Of a stretch of 64,000 nucleotides of DNA, positions 55,915-64,000 are shown one piece after another. The stretch covers positions 12,501 through 76,500 of the forward strand of contig CAJNDS010000379.1 of NCBI GenBank assembly GCA_905221605.1, in the 5' to 3' direction. Positions within the stretch are counted from its first letter, which is position 1; the number at the start of each line of letters is the position of its first letter. The notes under the pieces are model-generated. The model saw only the letters and a list, made by a program, of their open reading frames with translations. It searched no databases and was not told the DNA's origin. This DNA comes from Symbiodinium natans (Eukaryota; Sar; Dinophyceae; Suessiales; Symbiodiniaceae). The translations under genes were made by a program, and so were the position numbers.

Positions 55915-57239
55915 CTGCAATGCTAAAAAAAAACATGACTGAATACATCAAAGTGCTGTGTCTGAAAGTTGCTTGACATTGTTGCTCGGCTGAACTGTTG
56001 TGATTCCGAGTTGATGGCGCGGCGTTGCACGTTGGTGTTGTCTTGGATTGTTGTTCGCTGTGAATCATGATTATTGATGCTGGCAACTACGCGAAACAAA
56101 CACTGTGCAGCGTGGAACAACAATAACAAACACTGACAAACACAACTGACAAACACTGCACTGCACTCTATAGTACAGTTAGCAGCGGTAGCAGCGCACG
56201 CACTGATTTTTTTTAACATCGTGCCATGCAACCTCACGTCGAAAAGTCGAAAGGTTGTGAGCTCCATGCAGCTCCAGGCTCGCAGCTCCAGGAGCTTAAA
56301 TCACAACATTCCAGGCTAGCCAGGGCCAGCAACTTCACGGCTCGAAAGGTTCGAGCAAGTTGTCGAGCTGCTTCGACTCTGCGCATAGAATTTGACATGC
56401 GCCAGCGTTGCAGCACAAAATTCCTAGCTATATTTAAATATAGCTTGAGCTCAGCATCGAACCGAAACTGTACAAGCACATTCGACGCACGACGCACAAC
56501 GAGCTCTCTGGTTGTCGAAGCTTCTGGACTTCTTGATATACATTCACTCATGACTCATGACTCATTGCGTTGACCCGTATGACCCATATGCCCAGACCCA
56601 TATTGCCATGTGCCGCACGCCGCATGTCCATACGCAAAGAAATACAATGTACAACAAAATAGAACACGTTGCTATCGTCGCCGCCAATTCCGCATTGCCG
56701 TCATCTCCAGCAAACAATTCAACAGCGCGCAGCGACAGTGCATGGAGGTTCACAGTACGTACCGGCCGGTATGTACTATGGACTATGTACCAATATGACT
56801 AACCGTAATTGCAGCAGCAGCAACCAGCAACAACTTACGACTTACAACTAGTACAACTTATAAACTGAAACTATAAGTATAAGTACAACTAATTAATATT
56901 AAAATAACTCGGTGCACTGGTTGCCAGATTAGCAAGTGCAGCAAGTACTAAGAACCTCCAAGCACTGCGCAGAATCTGTGACGGCGCTAGCCGCTGCACT
57001 TCAAACAGCTGACGCCAACGCAAAACAACCGCGCTTCAGAGCCAGCCGGGCCAACCAGTGGCCAACCAGTCCTCAACCAGCTCAAATCTCCACGTCCGTC
57101 TGCCCAAGCGTTGGGACACCCAGCAAAAAGGTCTCGAGCCTTCAAGAAAGGATTAGGCCAGGATTGGGTTTGGCTGGGCTCGGCTTTGCATTGGCTTGCA
57201 TGCATGTATAATCAGGAGCCATGAGCCATGCGTGCAAGC
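55915..57239. other. No supported gene
   Basis: Unique sequence of mixed composition with several medium open frames on both strands and no convincing splice sites or coding bias. No heptamer repeats. Confidence 0.6.
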
Positions 57240-57743
57240 TTACAAGTGACACTTGTAACAAGTGCATGCATAACAAATACTAATACACCGTTCACCACCC
57301 AGCCTGTCGTAGGTTGCAAATCGTTCGTGCTTCAAGAACTCGTACGCGTAGTTCTGGAAGAACTGGATGTTCAGGGCGCAGTGTTGAAGCCACTGCCTGA
57401 GACCCTCAAGCTCCTCAACGTCGCTGATGTAGACGAACGTTGCTTCGAGCAGCCTGGCGGCTTTGCGGGTACGGTTAGAGGTCAAGCCTGTGGTCGACAC
57501 GAACCCCGGAGCAACCATGGCCAGCAGGGCCCGGTTTTGGATGTTTCCAATGGGCGGCCAGCCAGATGAGGCTTCGTGACATCTGTCGTGAAGCCTATCG
57601 AGCACTGGCTCTGGCAGGGTGTGCACGTAGGCAATCCAGGCCTCCATATGCGGAACGATATGGGCAAGTGCCACGCCTAGGTTCCTGCAGGCGACCAGCA
57701 CGTTCCACTTGTGTTCCCAGTCGGGGCAAATCGGAGTCGCCAT
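57240..57743 (-). CDS. Unrecognised 167-residue ORF or first exon
   Basis: ATG at 57743 in the strong context CACCATGGCG starts MATPICPDWEHKWNVLVAC and runs about 145 natural-looking residues (DVEELEGLRQWLQHCALNI, FFQNYAYEFLKHERF). The last 20 codons are Cys/Tyr-rich and lie after a possible donor GTG|GTGAACGG near 57292, so the true end may be a splice site. Mainly helical, no known domain. Confidence 0.6.
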   Translation of the reverse strand: MATPICPDWEHKWNVLVACRNLGVALAHIVPHMEAWIAYVHTLPEPVLDRLHDRCHEASSGWPPIGNIQNRALLAMVAPGFVSTTGLTSNRTRKAARLLEATFVYISDVEELEGLRQWLQHCALNIQFFQNYAYEFLKHERFATYDRLGGERCISICYACTCYKCHL

Positions 57744-57759
57744 GGTGCAATGCTGCTGA

Positions 57760-59150
57760 CGCGGCTGGCGCAGCACTACTTGTATGTTCTGCTGCTAGCG
57801 AGCAAACCTGACTTTCCACATGACTGCCGTTGAGGCCGGTGAGGTGCGGCGAGGCGGTGATGATGAAAGCTGAAAGCCCTGCTAGCCTGCTAACTGCTAA
57901 GTGCTAATGGACCATGAACTTCATGAACCATGTGACCATGGGACCATGTGACAATTGTGAACATGCGGCATGCGGAGTCCAGCCCAGCTTCTTGAGCACT
58001 TGAGCACGGTCAAACGGGTGTTTAGAATATTGAATACAGAATGCATACACAACACACAAACAACAACGTTGACGCCGCCCATGCATGCATCAGCTCAGCC
58101 AGCAAGTAGCAAGTCAGCAAGTCAGCAAGTCAGCAAGTCAAGTCAGCAAGTCAGCAAGTATGATCTTGCACACAAGACACGGTGCCTCCCGCAAAGTTGA
58201 CAGCATCACTGCGACACGCAGCAACAAGCCACTAAGAGACTAGGAGACTAAGAGTAACTACGTGTGATTATGCACTGACAAGTTGTCTCACAGTTAAGTT
58301 AGTTGACAGCGTGCAGCATGCAGCACCGCAACACGCAGCAAACATTATCATGTTCATGTTTATCATGCATTATCGAATTATCGGGCAATTAAGAAGAACA
58401 ACTCAACCCATCCCATGAATAAACCTCGGCATATGAGACTGAGGCTGAGGCCGTGACTCGTGACGCAGCGAATGGTCACCACTGCCATGCCAGACCGCTG
58501 CGGCCAGCGACTCCACGATACCCACCTGGCATCAGTATTGGACATGACATGACCGCATGACCGTCACCGTCATCATGACAGACAACCGTCAAGCGTCAAG
58601 CGTCAATCATCCGTCAGTGTCACTGTCACAGTCACAGCACTAGACTGCAAGCAGAAAAGCACATCACATCAACTTCAAGAAGTGCAGTTGACATGTTTTC
58701 CCGCCCAATCGCCATTCGCTAGTCGCTGGTCACATCTGGTCGCTTTGTTGCCAGATGCTCAACGCTCGGGGAGCTAGTGAGCTAGTGGGAGTCGCGTCGC
58801 GCTGCCAGAAGCAAACCACCAAGCCTCGAAATAGCTTCCAACCGCCGTGTTTGCTTTCGCTGGATTCAGATGGGATTACAGTCAGGTCAGATATGATATT
58901 GCGCCGTTGTGCCCTACACTCCTAAAGTGCGGTCTCAGCGTACAATAGGGCCATAGGGCCTTAGGGCCTTAGGCAAGCCTAGCAAGCACTTTCAAGCAGG
59001 GAAGCGGCAAACTCCGAGCGCTGTACGGAACGTGACAGTGCTTGGCTTTCGATAACACACATGGCATATCACATGAACATGAAAATTAAACATCTGGGCG
59101 ATCCAGCACAAGGACCGACTGCTCAAGGTTCTGTCTCATTCATCACTCTG
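57760..59150. other. No supported gene
   Basis: Unique, short-repeat-rich sequence (CAGCAAGTCAGCAAGT runs near 58090-58160). No coding segment with splice sites was found. Probably intergenic between the genes at 59152 and 57743. Confidence 0.55.
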
Positions 59151-59151
59151 C

Positions 59152-59517
59152 TCACTTGAGCAAGTGGCGTGTCTGCTTGGTCATCACTGTGGGGCTGATG
59201 TCCAGAAGTATATCGTCGTGGCATGGCGCCGCTTCCTCTGCCTTTGGCATGGTGCCGCTAGCCTGTTCTGCTTGCCGCTGTTCGAAAGCGACACCACCCA
59301 TGACCAAGTTTTGTGTTTTCTTCTTGATCAGCTTGCCCGCAATTTTGGTCTGGTTCTCCTCTTCAAAGTTGGTACGAGAGCACAAAACCATTTCAGGCGC
59401 ACGAGCAGGATCGACATTCGACAGCTTCTTGGCGGCTTCGCTGCGAAAGTAGATGTATGGCCGCCGCATGTGAACAGCAAAGTTCTTGCCACCGGCCCCG
59501 GGGAAATTCAAGGTCTC
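59152..59517 (-). CDS. Terminal exon of the unrecognised right-hand gene
   Basis: Acceptor AGTGGCAG| is followed in phase 0 by ETLNFPGAGGKNFAVHMRR and ends TRHLLK with TGA at 59152-59154 (121 codons). The middle is Lys/Gln-rich (KIAGKLIKKKTQN). A GC donor at 59791 in the previous exon joins it in phase. Product unknown. Confidence 0.75.
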   Translation of the reverse strand, partial: ETLNFPGAGGKNFAVHMRRPYIYFRSEAAKKLSNVDPARAPEMVLCSRTNFEEENQTKIAGKLIKKKTQNLVMGGVAFEQRQAEQASGTMPKAEEAAPCHDDILLDISPTVMTKQTRHLLK

Positions 59518-59790
59518 CTGCCACTCAACACTGTTGCATCAGATACGGACCGGCTACCGCAACAACGCAACACGCAGCATGCAGTATGGATCGGAATCAA
59601 CCAAGTGCAATGATTATTTAAACAACACAACGTAATTTACGGCTAATACTGGCTAATACTAATATACAGCTAATACAGCTTCAGAACTGAATAACAAATG
59701 AACAATGAACAAGTGAATCAACATGAAGTTGTACCAGCTGGCCTCGTCGAAGCCTGTCATAAACATGGCTTTGGCTTCATCGAAGCCAGC

Positions 59791-60000
59791 CTTGCACATC
59801 CATACTGCGCACGGAGCTAGGCTCGTCGTTTTCGAGAAGCCTTGCTCATGCAGCCAGAAGTTAATCGTCTGTTGATCCACGACAACGCTTGCCACCTTGA
59901 CGGTCTTGGGGCCCTGCTCTGTAGTGACGGATCCAAAGGCGTACACCCGCTGCATACCAAGCTCCTCTGTAATGCTCTCTGTTGTCAGCATGATCGAAGC
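59791..60000 (-). CDS. Internal exon of the right-hand gene, 70 codons
   Basis: Acceptor GACGCGAAG| is followed by ASIMLTTESITEELGMQRV, and it ends VWMCK at a GC donor AAG|GCTGGC. The frame is open past this donor, through two GFDEA repeats, so the donor is an inference from phase. The 5' boundary is likewise chosen by phase with donor ACG|GTTAATGC at 60500. Confidence 0.6.
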
Positions 60001-60055
60001 CTTCGCGTCAACCGTCAGCAAGCCAAGCATCACATGTGATGAGCACTTCCTTAGC

Positions 60056-60056
60056 A

Positions 60057-60134
<78 letters not shown>

Positions 60135-60382
60135 CAGCAACAGCAACCACAGCAACAGCAACCACAGCAACAGCAACCACAGCAACAGCAACCACAGCAA
60201 CAGCAACCACAGCAACAGCAACCACAGCAACAGCAACCACAGCAACAGCAACCACAGCAACAGCAACCACAACAGCAACAGCAACAGCAACCACAGCAAC
60301 AGCAACCACAGCAACAGCAACCACAACAACAGCAACCACAACAACAGCAACCACAACAACAGCAACCACAACAACAGCAACC

Positions 60383-60466
<84 letters not shown>
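60056..60466. repeat. AACAGC hexamer and ACA trimer microsatellite in an intron
   Basis: (AACAGC)n grades into (CCACAGCAACAGCAA)n and (AACAAC)n. It lies inside the inferred 499-nt intron 60001-60499. Long frames on both strands (polyGln, polyLeu, polyCys, Val-Ala) are artefacts of the repeat. Confidence 0.95.
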
Positions 60467-60467
<1 letters not shown>

Positions 60468-60499
60468 CTCGAGCTCAAATCAAGCAGCCATGCATTAAC

Positions 60500-62654
60500 C
60501 GTGATGTTATTCTCGATGAGACATCGCAAGGCAATGATGTCCAGCACCGTGATTGAGTCACGTGACATCTTCCCCAAGCTCACATCCTGCATGGTGTAGA
60601 TGTCGGACAATGCCGGCGGCGTGCTGGACGACAAGCTCGACTGCGCGGTGGTGCTCATCGCATCTGCGTGTGTCGGTGTTGACTCGTCCTTGATCTCCAT
60701 CTGTTGCCGAGTCGGGCCAAAGGCCTGGCCACGACTGCCTGATGAGTCGTTCTGCCCGCGAAACTTGCTCTTGGGACAAACTGCGTTTGGCGATGGCAGC
60801 ACTGAAGCAAGCGCAACTTTGGAATTTGCCAGCGTTGCATCTGGGCTGAGCAGTTGCGCACACTGCTTTGGGTCGGCCAATATCTTCTTGACAGCGAAGT
60901 TGAAAACACTGTACCAGATCGTGCTCCAGGAGTCTTCCGCCGGAGTGCTGATCGTATCGCGTTGCTTCAAGTTGAGCAGTGTTTCAATCTCCATAATGTA
61001 GTTCGTCCCGTGCTCACAAAGGTACTGGATCACCAAGCGCAAGCATTTGGCACCTGTAGCCGCGAGATCTTCGAACGTGATCAGGTTCTTCTTGGCCTTG
61101 GCGTGGGTGTCATCTCCTTCACCATTGCCATTCGAGGTTGCGCCCGGGGCCGGCACCTCCATCATAGACAGCATCATGACAAGCATGTAACGGACCTTGG
61201 CGCAAACAAGGGCCTCAACAGCCTGCTCGTTGAGTGATGATGACGCCTGGGACTTCGTCGTCTTGGCCGCTGGAGTCACCGGAGTCGTCGGAATGTCAAG
61301 CGTCTCTGGCAGGCTACCTTTGTTCTCATGCATGGTCTCGGCGGTGTTCTCAACCTTTGCATGTACTGCGCCTGCGGCATCTGCAGCGACTGCCAGCACG
61401 TGCTCTGGAACTGGTTCTGCCACCACCGCCTCATGAACTTTGAGCAGAAATGCAGCTTCCCTGGGCAACGAATCCAAAACAGATTCTTCCTTGACATCTT
61501 TGGCCTTTGGTCGTCGTGGGCTTTTGCCAGTCTGTGGTGAGAATTGCGAGGCATCATGCCCCCGACGTTGCGGCGTTGTTGTCGTAGCAGCCAGCACCAC
61601 AGCCGCCGTACCCACGAGAGACGCTTGGGCGGGCACAGTGTCGTCTGTTTCCAGCGCCTGTGCAATGCTGGACACGAAATCCGGCAGAGCACGCACGTCA
61701 TTGTGGTACTGGCATCGTGTGGCTGATGCGTCCCACGTATCAGTGCCAGTACGACAGCTGCAGAACGATGACTTGAACTGGGCTATGGCCTTCCGCAGTG
61801 ACTGATGCATGTACACGTTCGACGAATTGTTCTTGCGAAGAAACTCATTCGCAATGTGCAGCGAATCCTTGCTGGCCAGAATGTCCCGGGCAAGTGTTTC
61901 TGCGGACACGTGTCCGAACGTAGACGACGACTCCGGAACACCATCCTGCCATTGTGATTGCCTTGACAGCTGTTGGAGCACTGCGTCCATTCTCATGCCC
62001 TCCGTAATACCAGACTGCGATGTCTTTGCCGCGAAGACGTTCTTGAGATGAGCCTGCAGGACAGGCCGCAACTTTGACCATAGTGCAAAGGTTTTGCGAT
62101 TGATGGTGACCTTGCAGTTCAGAGCGAACTCAAGCCCAAGACTGAGGCACTGTGAAAGCGCTTCACTGGCGTCCTTGAGCTGCTTGTTGTCGCTTTGCCG
62201 ACAAATGTCGACTTGCTTCAGTGGCCCGTCTGGCAAACATCGTGCCAGACAACCCATCAAGTCGTCCAGCCACAATCGTGCACGTGTCATACCGTCTCCA
62301 CCAAAGTCGTCGTCGTCCATCTCGATGTCGTCCTGCAATGTTGCTGCCTCACCATCTGCAAGAGGCCCGGCTGCAGCTTTGGCCTTTGCTTTCGACTTGG
62401 CTTTTGCCTTTGATTTTCCCTTGGCTTTTGCCTTCGGTGCCTTTGCTGGCTTCTCAGTTGCAGCCAAGTCAGGAACACGGGGGCGTTTCGTTCCGCTTGA
62501 TGCCCCGACACCGTCAGATGCATGTGACGCCGCTCTTGCCGCGTCGGCAATGGCTTGGCTTTGAAGCAACTTCTCCACAAATATGGCACCGTAGACAGAG
62601 CAACACAACTTCTCTTCCACAAGCTTCATCAACGAGCTTTGCGGCCCAAAGCCT
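60500..62654 (-). CDS. Main exon of the right-hand gene, 718 codons
   Basis: Acceptor GTGTGCTGCAG| is followed by one base and an uninterrupted frame to donor ACG|GTTAATGC. Features in order: GFGPQSSLMKLVEEKLCC at the start; a Lys/Ala-rich low-complexity stretch (KAKAKGKSKAKAK) near residues 70-95, possibly a nuclear or nucleic-acid-binding tail; an acidic patch (DDIEMDDDDFGGD); long helical regions; a Cys/His group (FCSCRTG, RCQYHNDV); and a Ser/Pro-rich end. No known domain was recognised. Confidence 0.8.
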
Positions 62655-62984
62655 CTGCAGCACACGATGGCATGTAATCATGTTATTCATAAAACAACAT
62701 GAAAGTATGAACCCCTGGATCGGCCACGCAGCTCACAATGTATGGAGGACGATGTTGTTGTTGCGTCGCCTGCACAGCCTGGCTCGAGGCTGACCCGTGC
62801 GTAGCGAGGGGCGCTCCGTCAGTCGTGCTGGTCGGATCCAGCAGTGGAACCTCAGGCGGGGCACCGGCCCTGGCACTATGACGTTGATTGTTTGATCAGG
62901 CCGCACACCGCCTCACCCTTACACTTACACCTTACAGCCTCACACCCAATGCACGCACTCAACAGTTGCGGCCAAAGCACACAC

Positions 62985-63226
62985 AGTTTGCACAGTTCCA
63001 ACAGGCAGTGACCCAGCAGCCACGCAGGTTGTCCCTTGAAGTGCGAATCCATGATGGTTGCGAAGGAATTCATCGATCCCACAACTGACTCGTGGCTTTT
63101 CAGATCCGAATGCAAGAAATCTGTTTCTTCAGCAAAGAAGCGGTCCCACTCAGCGAAAATGCCAAAGCTCACCAACTTGCGCCGCAATGCTTTGGAATTT
63201 TTGAATCCCAGCACACTGTATTTCTC
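62985..63226 (-). CDS. Exon of the right-hand gene, 80 codons
   Basis: Acceptor GATCGCAG| is followed in phase 0 by EKYSVLGFKNSKALRRKLV, then FGIFAEWDRFFAEETDFLH and LLGHCLLELCK, ending CT|GTGTGTGC in phase 2, completed by the single base of exon 60500-62654. Confidence 0.75.
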
Positions 63227-63301
63227 CTGCGATCCGCAGCAAGCAAGACATGACTCGCACTGGACCCATGCTACTTACTGAGCCTAGCCACACCTCATCA
63301 C

Positions 63302-63412
63302 ATCAAAGCAATCCTTGTACTCGGACGAGTCAAGCCAGCTTGCGAACACGTCGTGGTACGAGTTCACAGACCTACTGGTAATCAGATTGCGATCGCAATA
63401 GGCACGCCACGC
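63302..63412 (-). CDS. Exon of the right-hand gene, 37 codons
   Basis: Acceptor CAACCTTGCAG| and donor GAT|GTGATG bound AWRAYCDRNLITSRSVNSY, then HDVFASWLDSSEYKDCFD, phase 0 at both ends. Confidence 0.75.
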
Positions 63413-63496
63413 CTGCAAGGTTGTTCAGCATGAGCACGAGACAATGACAACAACAAACTCACATTGCAATCAACTCATCAATGCAACAAGTTGCAC

Positions 63497-63613
63497 CTTG
63501 TCGACATCTTCGACACCTGTGACTAGCTCATGAAAGCTGATGCCCCCGCCGTGGTGAAAGTTGTTGTGAGTATCCTTGAGATACCTCGATTGCGGCGCGT
63601 AAAGTAAGCATTG
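63497..63613 (-). CDS. Exon of the right-hand gene, 39 codons
   Basis: Acceptor GTCTGACAG| and donor AAG|GTGCAAC bound QCLLYAPQSRYLKDTHNNF, HHGGGISFHELVTGVEDVDK, phase 0 at both ends. Confidence 0.7.
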
Positions 63614-63679
63614 CTGTCAGACTTCCAAAATGAATAGCTGTCGTCTGTCTGCAAAAATAATACAGCCTAGCAACGTCAC

Positions 63680-63797
63680 CACGTCTCCAGGGGTTCGTGC
63701 GTGAAGCACACGGCACCCTTGCAAGCCTGCTTGAAGTGTGCTTTTCACTTGAGGGTTATCCGGAGCCTGCTCGTAGGCCGAGTAGAATGCCTCTGAC
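63680..63797 (-). CDS. Exon of the right-hand gene, 5'-most visible
   Basis: Acceptor GCCTCTTAG| is followed by one base, then SEAFYSAYEQAPDNPQVKS, TLQAGLQGCRVLHARTPGDV, ending at GT donors 63680 or 63683, both phase 0. The gene continues beyond, probably past the right edge of the window. Confidence 0.65.
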
Positions 63798-64000
63798 CTA
63801 AGAGGCGAGTAGATTCTCATCACATTTGTTGCTGCTCTAGTCTAGCAACTGTGCTCCCACACGGTGCCCGCTGCCCCATGAATGTAGCAAGCAGTAAGCA
63901 GTAAGCAGTGAGTGATCAGTGACAAGGCTGTAAAACTGTAAGGCTGTGGCAGCGTTCCGTAAGTCACCGCCAGATAAGGACCGTTCGGCTTTTCCGGCCT

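Noticed and set aside
59659-62665. Long frames of polyCys, polyLeu, polyGln and Val-Ala
   Set aside because: They are translations of the AACAGC/ACA microsatellite at 60056-60466, which lies in an inferred intron.

Overview
The window looks like nuclear DNA of a dinoflagellate, probably of Symbiodinium type (inference). The grounds are plant-type TTTAGGG telomere-like repeats scattered through the sequence, all supportable genes on one strand, small exons with GT or GC donors and AG acceptors, Ty1/copia retrotransposons with high-GC coding regions, and many simple repeats. No organelle or bacterial signature is seen. Very few host genes show as long open frames. They appear as 35-130 nt exons, almost all on the minus strand, found by reading spacers by eye for open frame, splice dinucleotides and matching intron phase.

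Layout. From about 0.4 to 54.7 kb, runs of (TTTAGGG)n/(CCCTAAA)n and degenerate versions occur every few hundred bases in both orientations. The spacers between them hold exon-like segments. Chains with matching phases include a Cys-rich protein (10.09, 8.17, 7.58 kb, stop at 7494), an unknown protein (15.58 to 13.97 kb, then 12.04, 11.74, 11.00, 10.85 kb, stop at 10764), and a multi-membrane-segment protein (39.04, 38.35, 37.77 kb ... 31.46, 30.34, 29.64, 29.16, 28.44, 28.13, 27.92, 27.35 kb). Introns of these genes consist largely of the telomere-like repeat. On the sense strand many introns begin inside G|GTTTAGG and carry CCCTAAA near the 3' end, so their ends are complementary.

Two LTR retrotransposons sit inside the repeat. 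Element 1 (17053-26933, minus) has identical 230-bp LTRs, the duplicated target CCCTA, a primer site matching the anticodon arm of initiator tRNA-Met, and gag, protease, integrase, RT and RNase H spread over five frames. It has two protease motifs in tandem and a cytosine-methyltransferase-like domain before the integrase. Element 2 (43442-50488, plus) has 335-bp LTRs and the duplicated target TAAAC. It encodes gag, protease and integrase but no reverse transcriptase. Its 3' LTR is split by a 2.84-kb insert carrying about 14 copies of a GGCCTCRC...GYTGAGGG hairpin.

Foldback (MITE-like) elements, an 85-130 bp dispersed family bounded by GT/GC and AG, several minisatellites (80-bp higher-order array at 35-36 kb, inverted 21-bp array at 36.2 kb, others at 42.5 and 55 kb) and microsatellites fill the rest.

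From 54.7 kb rightward the telomere-like repeat stops. An unrecognised multi-exon gene runs off the right edge (63797 to 59152, about 1,100 residues visible, all phases consistent), with smaller minus-strand exons downstream at 57.2-57.7 and 55.8-55.9 kb. No tRNA or rRNA gene, CRISPR array or bacterial-type operon was seen. Exon calls rest on reading by eye and need transcript support.
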